Shown: positions 1 through 8,001 of the stretch, one piece after another
Position numbering within the stretch: position 1 is the first letter of the stretch
Layout of the letters: every line of letters begins with the position of its first letter
DNA from: CAIKLP01 sp039798705
GTDB lineage: Bacteria > Bacteroidota > Bacteroidia > Sphingobacteriales > Sphingobacteriaceae
Reading direction: 5' to 3'
DNA length: 40,051 bases
Assembly: GCA_039798705.1 (NCBI GenBank)
Contig: JBDKFN010000011.1
Span: 1-40,051, forward strand
Translations under genes and position numbers: made by a program
The notes under the pieces: model-generated
Told to the model about the DNA's origin: nothing
What the model saw: the letters and a program-made list of their open reading frames with translations, nothing else
Databases searched by the model: none

Positions 1-2
1 GC

Positions 3-1295
3 TTTCAAGTTTATAAAGATGCAGAACAAGCAACAGGACCAGGTTTGGTGTTCATAGAAGGTGGAACTTTTGTGATGGGTTCTATGGAGCAAGATTTAGC
101 TTTCGATAACGACAATTACGAAAGAAGAGTTTCTGTTTCTTCATTTTATATGGACGAAACGGAAGTAACAAACGTAGATTACTTAGAATATTTATATTGG
201 TTAAAGCGTGTATACGGTGCAGATTACCCAGAAGTATATGAAAAAGCATTGCCAGATACATTGGTTTGGAGAAATCCTCTTGGTTTCAATGAACCTTATG
301 TAGATAATTATTTACGTCACCCTGCATATAAAAACTATCCAGTTGTGGGTGTTTCTTGGACACAAGCAAATGAGTATTGTGCATGGAGAACTGATCGTGT
401 GAACGAAAGAATTTTAATCGATAAAGGTGTTTTAAAAGACAATCCAAATCAAGTAAACGAAGACAACTTCAATACGCAAGCATACCTTTCTGGTCAATAT
501 GAAGGAATGGTAAAAAAGAATTTAAAAAACTTAGATCCGAACGGAGAACCTACACGTAGAGTGCGTTTAGAGGATGGTATTTTATTGCCAAATTACCGCC
601 TACCTACAGAAGCAGAATGGGAATATGCAGCAAAAGCTTTAAAAGGAAATTCTCAATTTGAAAACGTAAACCAAAAAAGACTTTATGCTTGGAATGGTTT
701 AACTACACGTGATCCAGAAGGTAAAGGTAAAGGAATTATGTATGCCAATTATAAAAGAGGTCGTGGTGATAACATGGGGGTAGCTGGTTACTTGAACGAT
801 AGTTATGATATTACTGGTCCAGTTAAAGCGTTTGTGCCAAACGATTTCGGTTTGTACAACATGGCAGGAAACGTTAGCGAGTGGGTAATGGATGTTTACC
901 GTCCTTTATCTCCAGAAGATAAAAGCGATTTCAATCCATTCCGTGGAAACGTATATACAAAACCAGCTTTAGATGCTGATGGAAACATTGCAGAAAAAGA
1001 CAGTTTAGGACACGTAAAAAGAGTTGTTGATTATGACGCTTATGCTAGTCCAGATAAACGCGGTGACATTGACGATGAGTCTATGTATGCTTATGGTGTT
1101 ACAAGTATGATTAACAACAAAGCTAGAGTTTATAAAGGTGGTTCTTGGAACGATCGTGCATACTTCTTAAATCCAGGAGTTCGTAGATTCATGGATGAAG
1201 ATGCATCTACCTCAGACATCGGCTTCCGTTGTGCAATGGTTAGATTAGGATCACAAGATGCTAAGAAGTTCAAAGCAAGAAAACCTAATAAATAA
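3..1295 (+). CDS. gldJ: Gliding motility / T9SS lipoprotein GldJ, 5' partial
   Basis: The reading frame is open from the first bases of the window, so the N-terminus with signal peptide and lipobox is missing. The TTG at position 45 is internal, not a start. The protein has the formylglycine-generating-enzyme/sulfatase-modifying-factor (SUMF1) fold seen in GldJ and GldK. Visible family motifs are VFIEGGTFVMGS near the left edge, FYMDETEVTNVDYLEYLYWL, RLPTEAEWEYAAKAL, NMAGNVSEWVMDVYRP, and near the C-terminus YKGGSWNDRAYF and DIGFRCAMVRLG. The stretch YPEVYEKALPDTLVW followed by NEPYVDNYLRHPAY matches my memory of GldJ better than GldK. GldJ is an outer-membrane lipoprotein needed for gliding and for stability of the T9SS/gliding apparatus in flavobacteria; an enzymatic role is not expected. 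The gene ends at a rho-independent terminator. The choice of GldJ over GldK is from family memory, not alignment. Confidence 0.85.
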   Translation, partial: FQVYKDAEQATGPGLVFIEGGTFVMGSMEQDLAFDNDNYERRVSVSSFYMDETEVTNVDYLEYLYWLKRVYGADYPEVYEKALPDTLVWRNPLGFNEPYVDNYLRHPAYKNYPVVGVSWTQANEYCAWRTDRVNERILIDKGVLKDNPNQVNEDNFNTQAYLSGQYEGMVKKNLKNLDPNGEPTRRVRLEDGILLPNYRLPTEAEWEYAAKALKGNSQFENVNQKRLYAWNGLTTRDPEGKGKGIMYANYKRGRGDNMGVAGYLNDSYDITGPVKAFVPNDFGLYNMAGNVSEWVMDVYRPLSPEDKSDFNPFRGNVYTKPALDADGNIAEKDSLGHVKRVVDYDAYASPDKRGDIDDESMYAYGVTSMINNKARVYKGGSWNDRAYFLNPGVRRFMDEDASTSDIGFRCAMVRLGSQDAKKFKARKPNK

Positions 1296-1318
1296 TATTT
1301 AGCAATAAAATATTTATA

Positions 1319-1347
1319 CCCTCGGATTGCATCCGGGGGTTTTTTTT
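1319..1347 (+). terminator. Rho-independent terminator after gldJ
   Basis: A 9-bp stem (1319-1327 with 1331-1339, one G-U pair) closes a 3-base loop and is followed by eight T residues at 1340-1347. It lies 23 bases after the gldJ stop and separates gldJ from the glycosyltransferase gene. Confidence 0.85.
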
Positions 1348-1398
1348 GATATGCAAGAAGGCGGATTAAGATTTACAGACAAAACGAATACACACCCA

Positions 1399-2133
1399 AT
1401 GCCATTGGTTTCTGTGATAACGGTGGTTTTTAACTGCGAGCAGTTTATAGCGCGCACCCTACGTTCGGTTGCAAGTCAAACTGAAAAAAATATTGAACAC
1501 ATTATCATCGACGGAGCCTCTAAAGACCGAACGCTTGACATAGTTAAATCTGGTGGTGTCGACTATTGGCTTTCCGAAAAAGACAATGGTATTTACGATG
1601 CCATGAATAAAGGAATTGCAAAAGCCAGGGGAACGTATTTAATTTTTTTAAATGCCGGCGATGAATTTTATGAGGTAGATACCATTCAAAAAGTTTTTCA
1701 GTGTGCAGAAAATGCAGATGTATATTATGGCGACACTACAATTACAAATGAAGATGGAGAGGTTTTAAGAAGTAGAAGATTACGACCGCCAGCAAATTTA
1801 CATTGGAAAGATTTGCAAATGGGAATGATTGTTTGTCACCAATCTGTTTTTATTAAAAAAAGTATTGCAGTTAATTACCAAATAAATTATAAAATTAGTG
1901 CAGACATTGATTGGTTAATTCGTTGTTTAAAGCAAGCCAAAAGTATTTGTAATACAAAAATTATAGTGTCTAAATTTTTAGATGGCGGCATGTCACAAAC
2001 TAACAAGAGAAAGGGTTTGAAGGAGCGATACGAAATTTTAAATTATCATTTCGGCTATTTTAAAAACAACTTCAATCACTTTAAAATGATATTTCGATTG
2101 TTGTTAAATAAAGTATTGGTTTTTAGAAAATAG
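1399..2133 (+). CDS. Family 2 glycosyltransferase (WcaA-like)
   Basis: A 244-residue soluble GT-A glycosyltransferase, likely cytoplasmic, moving a sugar from a nucleotide-sugar donor onto a polysaccharide or glycolipid acceptor that cannot be deduced. The N-terminus MPLVSVITVVFN is the usual GT2 opening. SEKDNGIYDAMNKGI (about residues 59-73) and the metal-binding-type motif NAGDEF (85-90) are typical of this subgroup. The open frame runs back to 1327, but the TTG there lies inside the gldJ terminator and cannot be a start. ATG 1351 directly follows the T-tract and would add 16 residues with no family match, so I chose ATG 1399. A weak promoter-like pair (TTTG at 1345, TAAGATTT at 1367) would fit that start. 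Its 3' end overlaps the convergent next gene by 11 bases. No other sugar gene is adjacent. Confidence 0.8.
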   Translation: MPLVSVITVVFNCEQFIARTLRSVASQTEKNIEHIIIDGASKDRTLDIVKSGGVDYWLSEKDNGIYDAMNKGIAKARGTYLIFLNAGDEFYEVDTIQKVFQCAENADVYYGDTTITNEDGEVLRSRRLRPPANLHWKDLQMGMIVCHQSVFIKKSIAVNYQINYKISADIDWLIRCLKQAKSICNTKIIVSKFLDGGMSQTNKRKGLKERYEILNYHFGYFKNNFNHFKMIFRLLLNKVLVFRK

Positions 2134-2692
2134 ATTTCATCGCAGACCACCAGATAACTTTTTGTGCTTGGTCTGTGCGAAGTTCATCTAAAGAACTCGC
2201 TAATAAAAACGGACAATCTTCTATCTGAGAAATCGTATTTTTAGGTATATCTTTTTTGATGCCAATCTTTCCGAGGTCAATGCCAAAAGCCACTACTTTA
2301 TTGGTGCTGAAAAAATCTTTCATCAGTTTAAAATGAAGGTATTTGGTTTGATGTAAATTAACAATAGCCACATCTCTTATTTCAAGTTTTAGTGCGGTCA
2401 ATGTTTTCTCTATCAATAATAAATCTTGATCCTTTAAAATTTCTTTAGTTAATGGTAAATCTACCAGGAATAAAATGTACTTATTATTTTCGCCAAGGTA
2501 CTCATAATGAATAGCTTCGTCCGATTGTTCATTTGTCGCAGAAGGGCTAACTTGAATTTCTTCAAATGGAGTGATTGGCGCTTCATTATTTTGCGCTGGC
2601 ACTATCGTCTTGCTTTCAACAATGGAGTACACCTCAGTGCCTAAAAGGGCTGTTAGAACAGCAGAATTTGAAGAATGTAGCGGATTTTCCAT
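2123..2692 (-). CDS. Uncharacterised protein, possible DNA polymerase III psi (HolD-like) subunit
   Basis: A 189-residue soluble protein without signal peptide or membrane segment. Residues 1-65 look low in structure (rich in S, N, E, P). Residues 70-189 look like one alpha/beta domain: a hydrophobic strand (KYILFLVDLP, 71-80), a helix, a second strand (DVAIVNL, 107-113), a third (VVAFGIDL, 133-140) and a C-terminal block, FLLASSLDELRTDQ then KVIWWSAMKSIF (162-175, 178-189). That order, and especially the ending, with a short strand, an S-x-x-x-L-x-x-D segment and a helix containing K-x-x-x-W, resembles the C-terminal part of E. coli HolD (psi), as I remember it. Psi links the clamp loader to SSB. 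This is a by-eye resemblance, so the symbol is left empty; the domain could be another Bacteroidota-specific family. It is divergent from the parvulin operon and overlaps the glycosyltransferase 3' end. Confidence 0.6.
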   Translation of the reverse strand: MENPLHSSNSAVLTALLGTEVYSIVESKTIVPAQNNEAPITPFEEIQVSPSATNEQSDEAIHYEYLGENNKYILFLVDLPLTKEILKDQDLLLIEKTLTALKLEIRDVAIVNLHQTKYLHFKLMKDFFSTNKVVAFGIDLGKIGIKKDIPKNTISQIEDCPFLLASSLDELRTDQAQKVIWWSAMKSIF

Positions 2693-2751
2693 GGTTCGAT
2701 GGGTAAAAGTATCATTTTTTTAATTTACATACCAATTGAAGCCCCAAAATC

Positions 2752-2782
2752 GTTGAAACAATTGAAAATTGTCATAAATTAG
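2752..2782 (+). promoter_or_regulatory. Candidate promoter of the parvulin/SurA operon
   Basis: GTTG at 2752-2755, a 19-base spacer and TAAATTAG at 2775-2782 match the Bacteroidota sigma-A pattern TTTG-N19-TAnnTTTG with one mismatch in each box. It would leave a leader of about 30 bases before the ATG at 2821. No start has been mapped, so this is inference from spacing and sequence. Confidence 0.4.
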
Positions 2783-2820
2783 CAAACCTAAAACTAAACT
2801 ATTAAAACAACATATTTTTT

Positions 2821-4791
2821 ATGAAGAATTTAACTTGGTCAAAGAAAATTTATTTTTCAGCTGCTGCAATGCTGATTGGGCTTAGTGCATTTGCGCAAAA
2901 TGCCAATACGCTAATGACTGTTGGTGGAGACAAAGTAACAAAACAAGAGTTTGAAAATGTTTTCAAGAAGAATAACGCAAAATTAGCTGCAAATCCTGAC
3001 GAAAAAACATTAAGAGAATACTTAGACCTATACATAAATTTCAAGTTAAAAGTATTAGAAGCGAAAAGCTATGGAATGGATACCGCAGCTTCGTTTAGAA
3101 AAGAATTGGCGGGCTATCGCAAACAGTTAGCTGCGCCATATTTGACTGACAAAGAAGTTACCGAACAATTAATTATGGAGGCTTATGATCGATCGAAAAA
3201 AGAAATTAGAGCGAGCCATATTTTAGTAACCTGCAAAGAAGACGCAAGTCCTAAAGATACTTTAGTCGCTTTCAACAAAATCATGGCTATTCGTAAAAGA
3301 ATTTTAGAAAAGAAAGAAGATTTTGGAAAAGTAGCTATGGAATCTTCAGAAGACCCAAGTGCGAAAACCAACAAAGGCGATTTAGGCTTCTTTAGTGTTT
3401 TTGCAATGGTATATTCGTTCGAAAACGCATGTTATAAAGCAAAACAAGGAGTTGTAACGATGCCATTTAGAACTAAATATGGATATCATATTGTAAAAGT
3501 AGTAGATGCAAGACCAGCACAAGGAGAAGTGAAAGTAGCACACATAATGTTACGTGCAACTGCAAAATTATCGAAAGAAGATTCTGTAAGAAATCAAAAT
3601 AAAATTAACGAGGTATATAAAATGTTAGCAGCAGGTCAAAAATTTGAAGAGCTTGCTAAACAATATTCAGAAGACAAAGGTTCATCGAAATACGGAGGAG
3701 TTTTGCCGGTTTTCGGAACAGGTAAAATGGTCCCAGAATTTGAGTCAGAAGCATTCGCTTTAAAAAACGTTAATGATTACAGCAAGCCATTTACTACTTC
3801 TTATGGATGGCACATTGTAAAATTACTAGAGCGTAAAGCATTGCCTTCTTTCGAAGCAGCTAAAGCAGATATTAAAGCAAAAATTAGCCGTGATTCAAGA
3901 GCTGATGTGAATAAAAAATCATTTATTGTTAAGTTAAAAAATGAATATAAATTTTCTGAGACAACTGCTTCTTTGAAAAAGTTCTATGCTAAAGCGGATT
4001 CATCTTTAGCGGTTACTGCATTTAAGAAACAAGAAACAGTCAACCCTAAAGACCCTATTTTTACTATAGGTACAACAGTTTATACTGTTGCTGATTATGC
4101 AGATTTCTTATCTCAATACCAGTTTAATATGTTCAAAGACAATATGCCTAAATCCAAAAAAGAGGCGTACGACAACTTTGTAAATAAAACCTTACTTGAT
4201 TACGAAGAAAATAGATTAGACCAAAAGTATCCTGAATTTAAAACATTAATGGAAGAATACAGAGATGGGATTTTGTTATTTGAACTGACTGATCAAAAAG
4301 TTTGGTCAGCTGCGGTGAAAGATACAGTAGGCTTAGAGCGTTTCTTCGAACAAAGCAAAGCAAATTACCAATGGGGTGATCGTTTAGATGCAAGTATTTA
4401 TACTTGTGCAAATGAAAGTATCGCAAACGAGGTTCGTAAATTAATTAAAAACAAAAAAATCACAGAAGATTCATTATTGAGAAGAATAAACAAGAGCAAC
4501 CCTTTAAACCTTTCTATAAAATCAGACAAGTTTGAAAAAGGTGAAAATGCAATTGTTGATGGCCTTGCTTGGAAAAAGGGTGTAACAGACAATATTACTG
4601 CAAACAATACGGTAGTGTTTGTTAAAATTAGGTCAAAAATTAACGCACAAACTAAAGCGTTAAATGAGGTTAGGGGTACAGTTACAGCTGACTATCAAAA
4701 TAAATTAGAAAAAGAATGGATTGCTATATTGAAGCAAAAATATCCTGTGCAAGTAGACGATTCGGTTTTCCGCACTTTGTTTGCAAAATAG
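2821..4791 (+). CDS. Periplasmic peptidyl-prolyl isomerase with two parvulin domains
   Basis: A 656-residue secreted foldase/chaperone. A signal peptide (1-25, ending LSAFAQ) precedes a SurA-like N-terminal helical region with the start motif GGDKVTKQEFENVFKKNN. Two parvulin (PpiC rotamase) domains follow: about 130-229, opening with RASHILVTCK and closing with KYGYHIVKVVD, and about 238-338, opening with VKVAHIMLRA and closing with SYGWHIVKLLERK. A long C-terminal region (about 340-656) has no domain I recognise; its end, with AQTKALNEVRGTVTADYQ, resembles the tail of SurA/PpiD-type proteins. The likely job is assisting folding or delivery of outer-membrane and secreted proteins in the periplasm. 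It opens a three-gene folding operon, 10 bases before the next gene. The parvulin assignment is firm; client proteins are unknown. Confidence 0.88.
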   Translation: MKNLTWSKKIYFSAAAMLIGLSAFAQNANTLMTVGGDKVTKQEFENVFKKNNAKLAANPDEKTLREYLDLYINFKLKVLEAKSYGMDTAASFRKELAGYRKQLAAPYLTDKEVTEQLIMEAYDRSKKEIRASHILVTCKEDASPKDTLVAFNKIMAIRKRILEKKEDFGKVAMESSEDPSAKTNKGDLGFFSVFAMVYSFENACYKAKQGVVTMPFRTKYGYHIVKVVDARPAQGEVKVAHIMLRATAKLSKEDSVRNQNKINEVYKMLAAGQKFEELAKQYSEDKGSSKYGGVLPVFGTGKMVPEFESEAFALKNVNDYSKPFTTSYGWHIVKLLERKALPSFEAAKADIKAKISRDSRADVNKKSFIVKLKNEYKFSETTASLKKFYAKADSSLAVTAFKKQETVNPKDPIFTIGTTVYTVADYADFLSQYQFNMFKDNMPKSKKEAYDNFVNKTLLDYEENRLDQKYPEFKTLMEEYRDGILLFELTDQKVWSAAVKDTVGLERFFEQSKANYQWGDRLDASIYTCANESIANEVRKLIKNKKITEDSLLRRINKSNPLNLSIKSDKFEKGENAIVDGLAWKKGVTDNITANNTVVFVKIRSKINAQTKALNEVRGTVTADYQNKLEKEWIAILKQKYPVQVDDSVFRTLFAK

Positions 4792-4801
4792 ATTTTAAAA
4801 A

Positions 4802-5659
4802 ATGCGTGTAATTGGTTTTTTGATTTTACTTTCTTTGAGTGCTTGTGATTTTATCACAGGAGTCATTGCTGCGAAAGAGAAACCAATTGCACGTGTTTTT
4901 GATAAAGAACTATTGCCGTCTGACTTAATCAATATTGTCCCAAAAGGCACATCTAAAACTGACAGCATTGAGATTGTAAAATCATATGTAGAAAATTGGG
5001 TTAAGCAAGAAGTAATTTTAAAGCAAGCATTAGACAATGCAAATTTAGATCAAGCAAGCATTGAAGAACAATTAGCTAATTACAAAAACTCTTTAGTTAT
5101 TTATTCATATGAACAACAACTTGTAGAGCAAAAATTAGATACCCTAGTAACCGAAAAAGAATTACTTAATTTTTATAATAATAATAAAGACAATTTCGAG
5201 TTAAAGAAAAGTATTGTGAAAGCTTCTTTTGTTAAGCTGCCTAAAAATGCAGCTCAGTTAAACTTAGTAAGAAAATGGTTCAAGTCTTCAAAGCCTCGTG
5301 AAAAAGCAGACTTGGAAACTTATTGCATGCAATTCGCAGCAGATTATTTATTTGCAGATACTGCTTGGCAATATTTAGATGAGCTTCAAGCAAAGGTGCC
5401 ATTGAATAGATTTTCAGAAGACGCTATTTTACAAAGTGGCAAATTTTTAGAATTTACTGATCAAAATTTTAATTACCTGGTTCATGTAAAAGACTTTATG
5501 TACAGAGAAGAAATTTCTCCTTTGTCTTTCGAAATAGACAACATTCGAAATAGTATCATTAATAAAAGAAAATTGGCGTTAATCAATAGCATGGAGCAAA
5601 GTGTTTACCAAAAAGCGATTGCAGAGAAAGATGTAGAAATAAACTTGGATGAAAAATAA
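4802..5659 (+). CDS. Lipoprotein with SurA-like helical region but no parvulin domain
   Basis: A 285-residue predicted lipoprotein: the N-terminus MRVIGFLILLSLSAC has a lipobox with the lipidated cysteine at residue 15. The next part (IARVFDKELLPSDLINIVP, then a helical stretch ending VENWVKQEVILKQAL) looks like the N-terminal chaperone region of SurA/PpiD proteins. The segment NNNKDNFELKKSIVKASFVKLP sits where a parvulin domain would open, but the signature motifs (a G-D-L-G-like turn and the Y-G-x-H-I end) are absent, so isomerase activity is not expected. It lies between two genes with two parvulin domains each, 10 bases after the first and overlapping the second, which points to a shared chaperone function, perhaps membrane-anchored. 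The name is inference; only the lipobox and the operon position are direct. Confidence 0.75.
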   Translation: MRVIGFLILLSLSACDFITGVIAAKEKPIARVFDKELLPSDLINIVPKGTSKTDSIEIVKSYVENWVKQEVILKQALDNANLDQASIEEQLANYKNSLVIYSYEQQLVEQKLDTLVTEKELLNFYNNNKDNFELKKSIVKASFVKLPKNAAQLNLVRKWFKSSKPREKADLETYCMQFAADYLFADTAWQYLDELQAKVPLNRFSEDAILQSGKFLEFTDQNFNYLVHVKDFMYREEISPLSFEIDNIRNSIINKRKLALINSMEQSVYQKAIAEKDVEINLDEK

Positions 5660-7040
5660 AACGCAAATGAAATTAGCTAGAAAAATTACCTTATTAATTG
5701 TTTTATCAGCATTAAATCTTGTTGCATTCGCCCAAGAAAAAATTGCAGATAAAATTGTTGCTGTTTTAGGAGAGAACATTGTTTTGCAATCTGATATTGA
5801 TGGACAATTTGCGCAATACATTGCTCAAGGGTACGCCAATAAGCCAGAATTGAAATGCCAAATTCTAGAATCTTTAATCACGCAAAAGCTATTGCAAAAT
5901 CAAGCACAGCTAGACAGTATTGATGTGAGCGAAGGTCAAGTGGAAGACGAATTAAACAGAAGGTTAAATTATTTTATTGCGCAAATTGGTTCTCAAGAAA
6001 AATTGGAACAGTTTTTAGGCAAGTCGGTGATTGAATTTAAATCAGATTTAAGAGAAGATGTTCGATCTGTTATCATGGCACAAAACATGCAATCTCAAAT
6101 TACCAGAAGTGTAACAATTACGCCTAATGAAATTAGTCAATTCTATGATAAAATTCCGACAGACAGTTTGCCTTATTTCAATAAAGAAGTTCAGTTAGCT
6201 GTAATCGTTAAAAAACCACAAATAAGTACTGAAGCTAAATCCGAAGCTAAAAGCAAATTAGAAGAGCTAAGAGCAAGAGTTGCTAAAGGTGAAGACTTTG
6301 GAACACTGGCTATTTTATATTCGCAAGACGGCTCTGCTAAAAGCGGTGGAGAGCTTGGATTTGTCGGTAGGGGATCTTTAGTAAAAGCATTCGAAGCGGT
6401 AGCCTTTAAATTGAAACCTGGAGAATTATCTCAAATTGTTGAAACAGAATTCGGTTTTCACATTGTTCAATTAGTGGAGCGAAGAGGAGAGCAGGTTAAC
6501 GTTCGTCATATATTAATTAAGCCAACTACCAGGCCAGCAGATTTAAGAAAGACAAAATCTGATTTAGATAGTATTTTTACATTAGTTTCTACTAATTCAA
6601 TTAAATTTTCAGATGCTGCAGCAAAGTTTTCGGATGATGATGCAACAAAAAGGAATGGCGGCTTAATTCAAAATTCACAAGACGGAACTACAAAAATTCC
6701 AACAGATCAATTAGATCCTAGTTTATATTTTGCTACAGAAAATTTAAAGGTGGGTGAAATTTCACAGCCTACATTGTATGCTTTACCAAGTGGAGAGCAG
6801 GCTTATCGAATGATTCAGTTTATTTCTAAGACAGAGCCGCATCGTGCTAATTTGAAAGATGATTATCAGAAAATCCAACAGGCGGCATTGAGTAGTAAAC
6901 AAAACAAAACCATGGAAGAGTGGTTCAATAAAAAAAGAGCGAGCACTTATATTAAAATTTCAGAGGATTTTAAATATTGCACTACCTTAAACAAATGGTT
7001 TGACGCTGCTGCAAAAAATAAATTAGTCGAAAAAAAGTAA
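5649..7040 (+). CDS. SurA-like periplasmic chaperone / peptidyl-prolyl isomerase
   Basis: A 463-residue protein with SurA architecture. After a signal peptide (core ITLLIVLSALNLVAFAQ) comes the SurA N-terminal domain starting KIADKIVAVLGENIVLQSDI. The first parvulin domain runs over about residues 176-280, with GGELGFVGRGSLVKAFEAVAF and FGFHIVQLVERRGEQ. A second parvulin-like domain follows (about 282-392), opening with VNVRHILIKP but with a poorer end, as in SurA proteins where one domain is inactive. SurA escorts unfolded outer-membrane proteins to the Bam complex. The gene overlaps the preceding lipoprotein gene by 11 bases. A second ATG at 5667 gives a cleaner signal peptide (MKLARKITLL) and may be the real start. 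The MoxR gene follows after one base. I leave the symbol empty because Bacteroidota carry several SurA-like paralogues. Confidence 0.85.
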   Translation: MKNKTQMKLARKITLLIVLSALNLVAFAQEKIADKIVAVLGENIVLQSDIDGQFAQYIAQGYANKPELKCQILESLITQKLLQNQAQLDSIDVSEGQVEDELNRRLNYFIAQIGSQEKLEQFLGKSVIEFKSDLREDVRSVIMAQNMQSQITRSVTITPNEISQFYDKIPTDSLPYFNKEVQLAVIVKKPQISTEAKSEAKSKLEELRARVAKGEDFGTLAILYSQDGSAKSGGELGFVGRGSLVKAFEAVAFKLKPGELSQIVETEFGFHIVQLVERRGEQVNVRHILIKPTTRPADLRKTKSDLDSIFTLVSTNSIKFSDAAAKFSDDDATKRNGGLIQNSQDGTTKIPTDQLDPSLYFATENLKVGEISQPTLYALPSGEQAYRMIQFISKTEPHRANLKDDYQKIQQAALSSKQNKTMEEWFNKKRASTYIKISEDFKYCTTLNKWFDAAAKNKLVEKK

Positions 7041-7041
7041 T

Positions 7042-8001
7042 ATGTACAATTCAGAAGTAGAAGCGGTTGAAGCTTTAGCAGCAAGTTATCGTGAAATTAC
7101 CAAAGAAGTTGCTAAGGTAATTGTTGGTCAAGAAGAAGTACTTAAGTCTGTCTTGATTTCTATTTTTAGCAATGGGCACTGTTTATTAGTGGGCGTTCCA
7201 GGGCTAGCAAAAACATTATTAGTGCAAACCATCGCGCAGGTTTTAGATTTAAGTTATAATCGCATACAATTTACGCCCGACTTAATGCCTTCGGATATAA
7301 CCGGAGCAGAAATTCTAGACGAAACAAGACATTTTAAATTTGTTAAAGGGCCTATTTTTTCAAATATCATTTTAGCAGATGAAATCAATAGAACTCCACC
7401 AAAAACGCAAGCTGCATTATTGGAGTCTATGCAAGAGCGTGCAGTAACCGCTGCCGGTGTTCATCATTTATTGCCAGCTCCATTTTTTGTTTTAGCAACG
7501 CAAAATCCAATTGAGCAAGAAGGAACTTACCCATTGCCAGAAGCGCAATTAGACCGTTTCATGTTTAATGTATGGTTAGATTATCCAACTTTTGAGCAGG
7601 AATTAAATATTGTAAAAAACACAACTAATAATAATGTTGTTGATCTGAAAAAAATAATTTCAGCTGCACAAATTCAGTATTTTCAAAAATTAGTTAGGAG
7701 CATACCTGTTGCCGATAACGTTATATCATATGCTGTTGAGCTGGTTGCTAAAACCAGACCAGGTAGAACAGGCGCTAGCCCGTTGGCGAATCAATATTTA
7801 TCATGGGGAGCAGGCCCGAGGGCAAGTCAGTTTTTAGTTTTAGGCGCAAAATGTCACGCGGCTATTCATAATAAATTTTCACCTGACATTGAAGATGTAA
7901 AAGCGGTTGCCACTTCTGTATTGCGTCATAGAATAGTTAGAAACTACAAAGCAGAAGCAGAAGGGATGAGCGTTGAAAAAATTATTGAGCAATTACTTTA
8001 A
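7042..8001 (+). CDS. MoxR-family AAA+ ATPase
   Basis: A 319-residue cytoplasmic ATPase of the MoxR type, a group usually acting as chaperones that insert cofactors or assemble complexes, often with von Willebrand A (vWA) partners. Walker A is GVPGLAKT (51-58), Walker B is IILADEINR (109-117), followed by KTQAALLESMQE, the sensor segment VLATQNPIEQEGTYPLPEA and LDRFMF. The length is normal. It starts one base after the SurA-like stop, so it should be co-transcribed with the folding operon. The expected partners (DUF58, BatA/BatB, vWA proteins) are not next to it; instead the convergent rsmF gene overlaps its stop by 4 bases. Its client is unknown. Confidence 0.9.
   Translation: MYNSEVEAVEALAASYREITKEVAKVIVGQEEVLKSVLISIFSNGHCLLVGVPGLAKTLLVQTIAQVLDLSYNRIQFTPDLMPSDITGAEILDETRHFKFVKGPIFSNIILADEINRTPPKTQAALLESMQERAVTAAGVHHLLPAPFFVLATQNPIEQEGTYPLPEAQLDRFMFNVWLDYPTFEQELNIVKNTTNNNVVDLKKIISAAQIQYFQKLVRSIPVADNVISYAVELVAKTRPGRTGASPLANQYLSWGAGPRASQFLVLGAKCHAAIHNKFSPDIEDVKAVATSVLRHRIVRNYKAEAEGMSVEKIIEQLL

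Noticed and set aside
45..47. TTG as start of gldJ
   Set aside because: The frame is open to the window edge with family-like sequence (FQVYKDAEQATGPG) before it, so the gene is simply cut off.
1327..1350. Glycosyltransferase start at TTG 1327
   Set aside because: The codon sits in the stem-loop of the gldJ terminator and the added residues have no family match.
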